Of a DNA stretch of 64,000 bases, positions 1-7,238 are shown in pieces. Both the position numbers and the translations under genes were made by a program. The stretch comes from CAZYBO01 sp964645205 (lineage in GTDB: Bacteria; Pseudomonadota; Alphaproteobacteria; Rickettsiales; SXRF01), in contig CAZYBO010000003.1 of the NCBI GenBank assembly GCA_964645205.1, forward strand, positions 310,001-374,000, read 5' to 3'. Each line of letters opens with the position of its first letter. Positions within the stretch are counted from its first letter, which is position 1. The notes under the pieces were generated by a model. The model saw only the letters and a list, made by a program, of their open reading frames with translations, did no database searches and was not told where the DNA came from.

Positions 1-161
1 GCGATCATGATGCCCAGATACCCGTAAATGAAATAGCGGAAATCGAGCTGGCCGAGCATCGCAAACAGCGACAGCACCAGCAGCGACGGCGTGGACACCA
101 CCATGATGGTTTTAAGCAGCGCGGAAAACGGAATGACGGGCTTGGCTTGCATGGGGCGCAT
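1..161 (-). CDS. Membrane protein, N-terminal part only
   Basis: The reading frame starts at an ATG at 161-159 and runs off the left edge of the window, giving about 53 residues. After a short basic, proline-containing N-terminus (MRPMQAKPVIPF) there are two hydrophobic stretches, roughly residues 17-36 and 43-53, separated by a short polar loop (GQLDFR). This looks like the start of a polytopic inner-membrane protein or a membrane-anchored sensor kinase. The start lies 6 bases after the trpS stop on the same strand, so the two are probably co-transcribed. The family cannot be assigned from this fragment. Confidence 0.5.
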   Translation of the reverse strand, partial: MRPMQAKPVIPFSALLKTIMVVSTPSLLVLSLFAMLGQLDFRYFIYGYLGIMI

Positions 162-167
162 GAACAA

Positions 168-1196
168 TTAGAGGGTTAAGAAGCCTACCATATCTTTCAC
201 CTCTTTCATAGTGTTACCCGCAATCGCGCGCGCCTGCGCCACCCCGCCTGCGAGCACCTCATCTATATAGTCGGGCGCAGCCAGCAATTCGCGCATAGTT
301 TTGGTAATGGGTGACAAATGCGCCACCGCCACGTCGGTAAGCATCTGCTTGAATGCGGAGAAATTCTTGCCTTCGCATTCGGCGAGAGCTTCCTCACGCG
401 TGATGCCTTTCAGCGCCGCATATATAGTGAGCAGGTTCGACGCTTCCGGGCGCGCCTGCACGTCGTAGTTAATGCCTTCGACCATATCCGATTTCGCCTT
501 GCGGAATTTCAGCGCGATGGCGTCGGCGTCGTCGGTCAAATTGATGCGCGAATAATCCGATTCGTCGGACTTACTCATTTTTTTCGTGCCGTCGCGCAAA
601 CTCATCACGCGCGTCGCGCCGCCCAGCATCATCGGCTCCGGCAGCGGAAAGAATTCGCTTCCGTAATAACGGTTGAACGCACCTGCAATGTCACGCGCCA
701 GTTCGATATGCTGTTTCTGGTCGTCGCCCACGGGAACGTGCGTGGCTTTATACACCAGCACGTCGGCCGCCATCAGCACGGGGTAAGAATACAAGCCGAG
801 CGCGGCGTTTTCGCGGTCTTTCCCAGCCTTCTCTTTAAATTGCGTCATGCGGTTGAGCCAACCCAGCGGCGTGTGGCAGGAGAGTATCCATGCCAGTTCC
901 GCATGCGCGGAAACGGAGGCCTGGTTGAAAATGAAACTGCGCTTAGGATCGACGCCGCAGGCGATCATCGCCGCCGTCACTTCGCGCGTGGCGTTGCGCA
1001 GCGCGGCAGGCTCCTGCGGCACGGTGATCGCGTGCAGATCCATGATCCCGTAGATACATTCCGCACCCGATTCCTGCAACGTGACCCAGTTGCGGATAGC
1101 GCCCAAATAGTTACCAAGGTGCAGATTGCCAGTAGGCTGAACACCGGAGAGTATGCGTTTGGCGGAGGATGGGAGATGGGAAATGGGGGATGACAT
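168..1196 (-). CDS. trpS: Tryptophanyl-tRNA synthetase
   Basis: This class I aminoacyl-tRNA synthetase charges tRNA-Trp in the cytoplasm. The 342-residue length is normal for bacterial TrpRS. The HIGH-like signature appears near the N-terminus as PTGNLHLGNY (about residues 21-30). The second class I signature is KKMSKSDES in the last third of the catalytic domain. ATG 1196-1194 is used; the first 12 residues are low-complexity and the conserved domain starts at about KRILSGVQPTG. The gene is divergent from hemB (51 bp between starts) and is followed 6 bp later by a membrane-protein gene on the same strand. Nothing unusual is seen. Confidence 0.97.
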   Translation of the reverse strand: MSSPISHLPSSAKRILSGVQPTGNLHLGNYLGAIRNWVTLQESGAECIYGIMDLHAITVPQEPAALRNATREVTAAMIACGVDPKRSFIFNQASVSAHAELAWILSCHTPLGWLNRMTQFKEKAGKDRENAALGLYSYPVLMAADVLVYKATHVPVGDDQKQHIELARDIAGAFNRYYGSEFFPLPEPMMLGGATRVMSLRDGTKKMSKSDESDYSRINLTDDADAIALKFRKAKSDMVEGINYDVQARPEASNLLTIYAALKGITREEALAECEGKNFSAFKQMLTDVAVAHLSPITKTMRELLAAPDYIDEVLAGGVAQARAIAGNTMKEVKDMVGFLTL

Positions 1197-1247
1197 TGAC
1201 GACCATGTGAGAAAGGGTGTAGCAAGGTTTAATGTAATTCCGGTTCA

Positions 1248-2276
1248 ATGTTCAAGTTGTTTATGCCCCTAATCCCCAATCCTCAATCCCCCACCTTCCC
1301 TTCCACCCGCCTGCGCCGCTCGCGCATGCAGGTCTGGTGCCGCGACCTTGTGGCCGAACACACGCTGGAAGCGGGCAACCTGATCCTTCCCGTATTCATT
1401 CAGGAAGGCAAGGACACGCAGACGCCGATTGCTTCTATGCCCGACGTTTCGCGCATTACGCTGGATATACTGGTGAAAACCGCTAAGTCAGCCAGCGATC
1501 TTGGCATCAAGGCGATTGCCCTTTTCCCGGTGATCGACGAAAAACTCAAAAGCCCCTACGGTGACGAGGCGCTGTTCCCGGACAATCTCGTTTGCCGCGC
1601 GATCAGGGAACTGAAAAACGCCGTGCCGGAAATCGGTGTAATTGCAGACATAGCGCTCGATCCCTACACCTCGCACGGTCAAGATGGCGTCATGGAACAA
1701 AACAAAATCCTCAATGACGCCACAGTGGATATACTCTGCAAACAGGCCGTCGTGCTAGCACAGTCGGGTTGCGATATCGTCGCGCCGTCGGACATGATGG
1801 ATGGGCGCGTGGGTGCGATTCGCGCCGCGCTGGAGCAGGAAGCATTCCATGACACGCTGATATTGGCCTACAGCGCTAAATACGCCTCCGCCTTCTACGC
1901 ACCCTTCCGCGACGCCGTGGATTCCGCAAAGCATCTCGGGACAGGTGACAAAAAAACCTACCAGATGAACCCCGCCAACAGCGATGAAGCCATGCGCGAG
2001 ATCGCGCTCGACGTGGCCGAGGGCGCTGACATCGTGATGGTCAAGCCGGGGCTACCCTACCTCGACATCGTGCGGCGCGCCTCGAGCGAATTTCACATTC
2101 CCGTCTTTGCCTACCAGGTGAGCGGCGAATACGCGATGATACGGGCGGCCGCGCAAAACGGCTGGGTAGACGGGCATGCGGTCATGCGAGAAAGCCTGCT
2201 GGCTTTCCGGCGCGCCGGGGCAACCGCGATTCTGACCTACGCCGCGTTGGATGTGGCGCGAGCGCTACAGACGTGA
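1248..2276 (+). CDS. hemB: Delta-aminolevulinic acid dehydratase (porphobilinogen synthase)
   Basis: HemB condenses two 5-aminolevulinate molecules into porphobilinogen, the second common step of haem synthesis. The 342-residue protein carries both Schiff-base lysine regions, ILAYSAKYAS and VMVKPGLPYLD. The metal loop reads DIALDPYTSHGQDG, with Asp/Ala/Asp where zinc enzymes have cysteines. That is the signature of the magnesium/potassium-dependent alphaproteobacterial and plant type. The first about 25 residues are poorly conserved-looking, so an ATG at 1263 is an alternative start. The gene is transcribed away from trpS. Confidence 0.96.
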   Translation: MFKLFMPLIPNPQSPTFPSTRLRRSRMQVWCRDLVAEHTLEAGNLILPVFIQEGKDTQTPIASMPDVSRITLDILVKTAKSASDLGIKAIALFPVIDEKLKSPYGDEALFPDNLVCRAIRELKNAVPEIGVIADIALDPYTSHGQDGVMEQNKILNDATVDILCKQAVVLAQSGCDIVAPSDMMDGRVGAIRAALEQEAFHDTLILAYSAKYASAFYAPFRDAVDSAKHLGTGDKKTYQMNPANSDEAMREIALDVAEGADIVMVKPGLPYLDIVRRASSEFHIPVFAYQVSGEYAMIRAAAQNGWVDGHAVMRESLLAFRRAGATAILTYAALDVARALQT

Positions 2277-2375
2277 GTTTATACGCCGCGTTTTGTTAAT
2301 TTTTATAGCCAATCTTTTTTACCTGTGTTATCCGACAAGCAGTTAGCAACTTTGTCAGAAAAAGATTCCTGCCCC

Positions 2376-3638
2376 ATGAACACATCGTTAAAGCTCCTCG
2401 GCCTCGCCGCGTCCGCATTCATTATCGCTCATGTTTCCAGCGCCAGCGCAGAAGAAAAGGCAGATGTAGCCGCGCTGATGCAGGCGCTGCAAAAGCAGGA
2501 ACAACGCCTGTCGGAAAACGAAAAGGCGCTTGAAGACCAGAAACGCGCGCTCGCGCAGGATCGCATGCAGTTCCAGAAGCTCCTCATGCAGGCCAGCGCA
2601 CTCACCGGCAAGCCCGTGGCTTCGCTGGTTAAAGACGCGAAATCGCCAGCAAAATCGGATGAAAAAAATAAAGACCGAACCGCTTCCACTGGCACCCCCG
2701 GCGAAGTGGGCGTCGAACGCAGGCAGTCACAGGAAAAACCACCTGAAATCGCCACCGTTATCGAAGAAGGCGGTGTTTTGCTGCAGCGTGGCAAGCTCGT
2801 TGTCACCCCCGCGATGGAATATACCCACTCCACTGCCACCCGCGTGGCGATCGAAGGATTCAGCATCATCCCGTCGGTCAATATCGGTCTGTTCGACATT
2901 TCCAAGGTTAACCGCGATACGCTCACCGGCTCGGTCGGCCTGCGTTACGGCGTGACTAACCGCTTTGAAATCGAAGGAAAGATCCCTTACGTATACCGTC
3001 AGGATGCCACCTCCACCCGTCCCATCGGCGTAGCTAACGCCCCGGAAACCCTCACCACGGTTGACGGTGCGGATATGGGCGACGTCGAAGTGGGTGCACA
3101 CTACCAAATCAACAAGGGCGAAGGCGGCTGGCCGTATTTGATCGCCAATTTCCGCTTCAAGAGCGCCACCGGCACCTCGCCGTTTGAAGTGCCCGTGGTC
3201 AACGGAGTGCAGACGGAACTGCCCACCGGCTCGGGTTTCTATGCCTTCCAGCCTAGCATCACCGCTATTTATCCGTCTGACCCTGTCGTGTTCTATTCCA
3301 ACATAGGCTATCTCTACAGCCTGCCGGAAACCTTCACCACTTACGGCAAGATTGAGCCGGGCGCGGGTATCAGCGCCAGCTCGGGCATGAGTCTTTCGAT
3401 TAACGAAAAAACATCCTTCAGCGTCGGCTACAGCCATACCACCGTGCTTAAAACCCTCCAAAACGGCAATTCTATCCCCAATTCGCCCGTGCTACAGGTC
3501 GGTTCGCTGGACTTCGGCTACTCCTACGTGTTGAATCCCACGACCAACCTTAACTTCACCGTCAGCGCCGGCGTGACCAGTGATGCACCCGACGTGCGGC
3601 TGATTTTCCGCGTCCCGATGACGTTCGATCTTCATTAA
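2376..3638 (+). CDS. FapF-like outer-membrane protein: signal peptide, coiled coil, beta-barrel
   Basis: The 420-residue exported protein begins with a Sec signal peptide ending ASA (residues 1-25), taking the ATG at 2376 rather than an in-frame ATG 51 bases upstream. Residues about 26-75 are heptad-rich (QALQKQEQRLSENEKALEDQ) and predict a coiled coil. A Lys/Pro/Ser-rich linker follows. From about residue 120 there are alternating-residue beta strands and a C-terminal strand ending LIFRVPMTFDLH, as in outer-membrane barrels. Signal peptide, trimeric coiled coil, linker and barrel is the layout of FapF, the Pseudomonas pore that exports Fap amyloid subunits. Generic phenol-type transporter barrels are an alternative. 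The neighbouring repeat protein and C39 peptidase favour a Fap-like role; this is inference, not homology shown by search. Confidence 0.6.
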   Translation: MNTSLKLLGLAASAFIIAHVSSASAEEKADVAALMQALQKQEQRLSENEKALEDQKRALAQDRMQFQKLLMQASALTGKPVASLVKDAKSPAKSDEKNKDRTASTGTPGEVGVERRQSQEKPPEIATVIEEGGVLLQRGKLVVTPAMEYTHSTATRVAIEGFSIIPSVNIGLFDISKVNRDTLTGSVGLRYGVTNRFEIEGKIPYVYRQDATSTRPIGVANAPETLTTVDGADMGDVEVGAHYQINKGEGGWPYLIANFRFKSATGTSPFEVPVVNGVQTELPTGSGFYAFQPSITAIYPSDPVVFYSNIGYLYSLPETFTTYGKIEPGAGISASSGMSLSINEKTSFSVGYSHTTVLKTLQNGNSIPNSPVLQVGSLDFGYSYVLNPTTNLNFTVSAGVTSDAPDVRLIFRVPMTFDLH

Positions 3639-3953
3639 GCCCTCGCTTTTCAGACGCTGTTAACTGCTCACAGGCACAAAAAGTTGTATTTTTTGCAACC
3701 TTCTGGCAACGGCGCCGCAATTCACGTTTTTTGCGCGTGAATTGGTATCGTATCGATACACTTAATCAATTGTTTTATAATTATTTTTTTACCACCTTCT
3801 TTTACAAGCAGCGGGCATCAAAATTCTATAAAAAAACACTTGCAATTGATTTATAAAACGTTAAAAAGGTTCCCACGGGTTTTTATGTTAACTAAATGTT
3901 AACCACCTATTGATCCGAAACTATACTTTTATAACCTTATTAGGAGTCTACAC
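3639..3953 (+). promoter_or_regulatory. AT-rich promoter region of the repeat protein
   Basis: This 315-bp stretch has no gene. It is distinctly AT-rich compared with its neighbours, with many A and T runs between 3760 and 3930, and contains a perfect CtrA-type box at 3888-3902. A ribosome-binding site (TAGGAG, 3941-3946) precedes the ATG at 3954. No terminator is evident after the gene ending at 3638. Confidence 0.55.
3888..3902. promoter_or_regulatory. CtrA box (TTAA-N7-TTAA)
   Basis: TTAA at 3888-3891 and TTAA at 3899-3902 are separated by exactly seven bases (CTAAATG), the full consensus for the cell-cycle regulator CtrA. It lies about 52 bp upstream of the repeat-protein ATG, a typical position for CtrA activation or repression. 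CtrA is encoded in this window at 34465. Binding is inferred. Confidence 0.65.
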
Positions 3954-5393
3954 ATGTCCAAACAAGCTCTTCTCGCGGGCGTATCCGCACTTGCTCTGGC
4001 TCTCTCCGCTAACGCGGCGTTTGCTCTCAGCAACGGCAACGATAACAACGATAACAACGACGGCAGCAACGTAGGCAGCACGATCGGCAGCAACGTTGAC
4101 AGCAACAACCCGAACAACAGCCAAGATAACGATAACAAGACTATCGACAGCAACAACACCGATAACAGCCAAGATAACGACAACAAGACTGTCGACAGCA
4201 ATAACACCGATAACAGCACTGAAACCGAATACAAGACCTTCGGCAACGCTACCAACGGTGACAACGATAGCATCATCGACAACGATTCGACCACCAAGAC
4301 CGAAGATAGCTATAACAGCAAGGTCGAAACCGAAACCAAGACCTTCGTAAAGAACGACGACGGCAACGTAGCTGGTGATGATGTTACCACCACCAAGACC
4401 GAAGATAGCAACAACAGCAAGGTCGAAGACAGCTACAACACCAAGACCTACACCAAGACTGAAACCGAAACCAAAACGGACAACAGCACCGACAACAGCG
4501 TTGAAACCGAATACAAGACTTTCGGCAATGCTAACAACGGTGACAACAACAGCGTGATCGATAACGATTCGACCACCAAGACCGAAGATAGCAACAACAC
4601 CAAAACTGTTGACAGCTACAATCAGGACAACGATACCAAAACCATCGTGAAGAACGATGATGGTAACGTTGCTGGTGATGACATCAACACCACCAAGATC
4701 GAAGATAGCTACAACACGAAGAACGAAACCGAAAACAAGACCTTCGTGAAGAACGATGATGGCAATGTTGCTGGTAACGACATCACTACCACCGACAACA
4801 GCGACAACTCCAAGACCTACACCAAGACCGACAACAGCGTTGACAACAGTGTTGATTACCACACCAAAGGCAATGCTGCTAACGGCGACAACAACAGCAT
4901 CATCGATAATGATTCTGATAGCCATGATGATAACAGCGACAACTCGAAAGTTATCACCAAGGACAGCTACAATCAGGACAACGATGTCAAGGAAAGCTAC
5001 AACCAAGACAACGATACCAAAACCATTACCAAAGATAGCAACAACCAGGATAACGATGTTAAGGAAAGCTACAACCAAGACAACGATATCAAGGAAAGCT
5101 ACAACCAGGATAACGATGTTAAGGAAAGCTACAACACCACCAACATCGACAAGAGCGTTGGTAAGCTGACCAGCACCGACCTGAACGCTACCGTTACCGG
5201 TTCGAAGGTTTCCTTCAACAACGGTGCGGCCCTCACGGTTAACGCTGACAACAAAGTATCTGGCGGCGCGTTCGCTGGTGCAAACGGTATCATGGCTGTT
5301 AGCCAGAACACCGGCACCAACGCCAACACCCAGCAGGCTGTTACCGTTTCGACGGGCGACATCACTGTTGGTGGCACCGGTCTCCCCCAGTAA
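3954..5393 (+). CDS. Secreted Asn/Asp/Ser/Thr/Lys-rich repeat protein, possible matrix or amyloid protein
   Basis: The 479-residue protein starts with a Sec signal peptide (cleavage after about residue 24, AFA-LS). Residues about 25-400 are almost wholly N, D, S, T, K, E, Y and V. At least two repeat classes are visible: a long unit containing TEYKTFGNA, DNDSTTKTEDS and FVKNDDGNVAGDD, and a short decapeptide, ESYNQDNDVK and variants, repeated in tandem around residues 340-395. The last about 75 residues are different: hydrophobic/Gly/Asn/Gln-rich (GAFAGANGIMAVSQNTGTN), resembling a beta-solenoid or amyloid-type segment. No cysteine is seen. The gene lies between a FapF-like barrel gene and a C39 peptidase gene, so a fibre or matrix subunit role is plausible. 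The exact family is unrecognised. Confidence 0.7.
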   Translation: MSKQALLAGVSALALALSANAAFALSNGNDNNDNNDGSNVGSTIGSNVDSNNPNNSQDNDNKTIDSNNTDNSQDNDNKTVDSNNTDNSTETEYKTFGNATNGDNDSIIDNDSTTKTEDSYNSKVETETKTFVKNDDGNVAGDDVTTTKTEDSNNSKVEDSYNTKTYTKTETETKTDNSTDNSVETEYKTFGNANNGDNNSVIDNDSTTKTEDSNNTKTVDSYNQDNDTKTIVKNDDGNVAGDDINTTKIEDSYNTKNETENKTFVKNDDGNVAGNDITTTDNSDNSKTYTKTDNSVDNSVDYHTKGNAANGDNNSIIDNDSDSHDDNSDNSKVITKDSYNQDNDVKESYNQDNDTKTITKDSNNQDNDVKESYNQDNDIKESYNQDNDVKESYNTTNIDKSVGKLTSTDLNATVTGSKVSFNNGAALTVNADNKVSGGAFAGANGIMAVSQNTGTNANTQQAVTVSTGDITVGGTGLPQ

Positions 5394-5404
5394 TCTGGGT
5401 GACA

Positions 5405-5462
5405 CATCGCCCTAACCGGCGATGCGACGGAAACGGGCGGGGTTCTTTCGGGAATCCCGCCC
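5405..5462 (+). terminator. Tandem hairpins after the repeat-protein gene
   Basis: Two stem-loops follow the stop codon at 5393. The first has perfect 7-bp arms (CATCGCC at 5405-5411, GGCGATG at 5418-5424). The second has arms GGGCGGG (5435-5441) and CCCGCCC (5456-5462), extended inward through further pairs to a TTCG loop, giving about a 12-bp stem. No T-run follows, so this may be a partial terminator or an mRNA 3'-end stabiliser that lets the repeat protein be made in excess over downstream genes. Confidence 0.5.
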
Positions 5463-5520
5463 ATCCCCGGACAACCAATTATTTTGCCAGGATAGATTTT
5501 ATCTTCGCAAGGGACTTTAT

Positions 5521-5874
5521 ATGACCAAGTTACTTAAAATGATCCTTTCTCTTGTTGTTCTCGCGGTCGCTCTGCCCGCGCAGTCGATGGCGGAAGACAT
5601 TTTCGAAACGGAGCAGCAGGAAGAAGTCGAGTTTTCTGCCGCTGTGACGGATCTGGAACTGGACGAATATCGCGGGGGGTTCTCTCCCACGGTGATGTCT
5701 TCAACCATGTCCGCCGTGCTTGGTGGCAATAGCGCTACCAACACCGTGTCGGGCGCCAACACGATTGGCGACGGCGCGCTCAACAACGTTTCGGGACTTA
5801 CCAACATTATTCAGAACAGCGGTAATAACGTTATTATCCAAAGTTCTTTCCTAGTGAATGTGAACTTTCAATAG
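5521..5874 (+). CDS. Small exported protein with double-glycine motif, putative C39 peptidase substrate
   Basis: The 117-residue protein is preceded by AAGGGA and starts at ATG 5521. It has a Sec signal peptide (residues 1-24, ending SMA), then an acidic segment beginning EDIFE, then VTDLELDEYRGG with the glycines at 52-53. The remaining about 64 residues are small, Asn/Gly/Ser/Val-rich and end in NIIQNSGNNVIIQ and VNVNFQ, a pattern that recalls Asn/Gln-rich amyloid segments. The leader matches that of the 6640-7077 protein in order and spacing, and a C39-type peptidase gene lies 12 bp downstream. Inference: after Sec export, the peptidase cuts behind Gly-Gly in the periplasm. The family name is unknown. 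Confidence 0.7.
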   Translation: MTKLLKMILSLVVLAVALPAQSMAEDIFETEQQEEVEFSAAVTDLELDEYRGGFSPTVMSSTMSAVLGGNSATNTVSGANTIGDGALNNVSGLTNIIQNSGNNVIIQSSFLVNVNFQ

Positions 5875-5885
5875 GTCGCCTCACT

Positions 5886-6623
5886 ATGCATAAGGGGACG
5901 CCGGTGCTTGCCAGAACCAATGATTTTTCATCGAAATGGCAACTCGGCGTCCTTTTTTTATGCGCGCTCACTTTTGCTCCTCCCGCATCGGCGACCGGCG
6001 ATTTTATGGTTAATTCCGGCGGCGGCGAATTCAATGTTAAGGTTAAAACCTTTTCCGACCGGCGCTTCACCAAGGTCGTGAAACAGCAATATGATTACAG
6101 CTGCGGCTCCGCAGCGGTCGCAACCCTGCTTACGCACCACTACGACTACCCTGTCGATGAGATGACCGTGCTTAACGCGATGTTCGCGCAGGGTGACCAG
6201 GAAAAAATCCATCGTGAGGGCTTTTCGCTCCTCGATATGAAGCAATATCTCAACTCCCTCGGCTATAATGCTGAAGGCTATAAGGAATCGCTGGACAAGC
6301 TGGCAGGCGTCGGCATCCCGGCCATCGTGCTGATCAACAAGCGCGGGTTCCTGCATTTTGTCGTCGTCAAAGGCGTCGATAAAGAGAAAGTTGCCGTGGG
6401 CGACCCCACCACGGGCATCAATATCTACAGCCGCGAGGAATTCTCCTCCATGTGGAATAACATCCTGTTCGTCATCACCGATAAGAAGGGCGCCGGGAAA
6501 TCTTCGTTCAACACGAAGGCCGCCTGGAAGCCTTTCGGCTCGCCAAACTTCCGTAACATGCTCGATACCGGGCAATTGGGCGGCATCACGCTCAATACGG
6601 CTTTTTCACCCAATTACTATTAA
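5886..6623 (+). CDS. Exported C39-type cysteine peptidase (FapD-like)
   Basis: The 245-residue protein has a hydrophobic N-terminal signal (residues about 19-37, ending SATG) and no ABC-transporter domains, so it should act in the periplasm rather than as part of a bacteriocin exporter. The C39 catalytic elements are complete: oxyanion Gln and nucleophile in KQQYDYSCGSAA (Cys73), His157 in GFLHFVVVKG and Asp173 in VGDPTTG. C39 domains cleave behind double glycines. Two flanking genes encode exported proteins with a Gly-Gly motif about 28 residues after the Sec cleavage site. FapD of the Pseudomonas Fap system is a stand-alone peptidase of this type. It is transcribed in one run with 5521-5874 and 6640-7077. 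Confidence 0.85.
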   Translation: MHKGTPVLARTNDFSSKWQLGVLFLCALTFAPPASATGDFMVNSGGGEFNVKVKTFSDRRFTKVVKQQYDYSCGSAAVATLLTHHYDYPVDEMTVLNAMFAQGDQEKIHREGFSLLDMKQYLNSLGYNAEGYKESLDKLAGVGIPAIVLINKRGFLHFVVVKGVDKEKVAVGDPTTGINIYSREEFSSMWNNILFVITDKKGAGKSSFNTKAAWKPFGSPNFRNMLDTGQLGGITLNTAFSPNYY

Positions 6624-6639
6624 ACTGGAGACTTTAACT

Positions 6640-7077
6640 ATGTTGCATAACGTTTTTCTTCGCATCCTCGGCCTCGTCGCTCTGTTTGCGCTCGCTCCTA
6701 CCGCCGCATCCGCATCCGACATCTTCGATAAGGTAAACGGTGACGAACTCGATCACGCCGCCATAGTAAGCGACGAAGAACTCGCCGGCATGCGCGGGGG
6801 TTTCCTCGACATTAACGGCGTGCTGATCGATTTCAACTTCCTGTCACGCGTACAGGTCGGCCTCGAAGTACAGAATAACCTCAACATTGGCAGCTCGAAT
6901 ATCGAAGCCCTCCAAATGCAAGGTATCCTGACGCCGCAGATCATCCAGAACGCTGACAATGACACGCTGATCACGATCCAGCAGGCGCTCGACCTTAATA
7001 TCGTCAACGCAGGCCAGTTGAATTTGCTGTCGCAGACCAACCAGCTCGGCTACCAGCAATCTATTGACGCGCATTAA
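6640..7077 (+). CDS. Small exported protein with double-glycine motif, second putative C39 substrate
   Basis: The 145-residue protein starts at ATG 6640, after CTGGAG, 17 bp behind the peptidase gene. A Sec signal peptide (ending SAS, about residue 26) is followed by DIFDKVNGDELDHAA and VSDEELAGMRGGF, with the glycines at 53-54. This leader closely parallels that of the 5521-5874 protein (DIF, VxDxEL, RGGF). The predicted mature part (about 91 residues) has NxxxxGSSNIEALQ, IIQNADNDTLITIQQ and LLSQTNQLGYQQ segments, rich in Asn, Gln, Ile and Leu. It is probably a minor fibre component, nucleator or secreted effector; function not established. Confidence 0.7.
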   Translation: MLHNVFLRILGLVALFALAPTAASASDIFDKVNGDELDHAAIVSDEELAGMRGGFLDINGVLIDFNFLSRVQVGLEVQNNLNIGSSNIEALQMQGILTPQIIQNADNDTLITIQQALDLNIVNAGQLNLLSQTNQLGYQQSIDAH

Positions 7078-7238
7078 TCCCTGCTCAAGACGACAAGCCG
7101 TAATCTGTTGCAATTTTGTGACTTAAGAACCTTGTCGTGCGTGCCCTACCCCCACTTCGGGTAGAAAATTGTTTACTTTACCCGCACGTTGCAATATCAC
7201 GTGCCGACGAACCTGCCTGTTGAACATGGAGTGTCTGA

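Noticed and set aside
3948..5405. A 485-codon open frame antisense to the repeat protein, Val/Ala/Ile/Gly-rich
   Set aside because: It results from the biased codons of the repeat (GAT, AAC, ACC read backwards give Ile, Val, Gly). It has no ribosome-binding site, and the plus-strand protein has a clear signal peptide.
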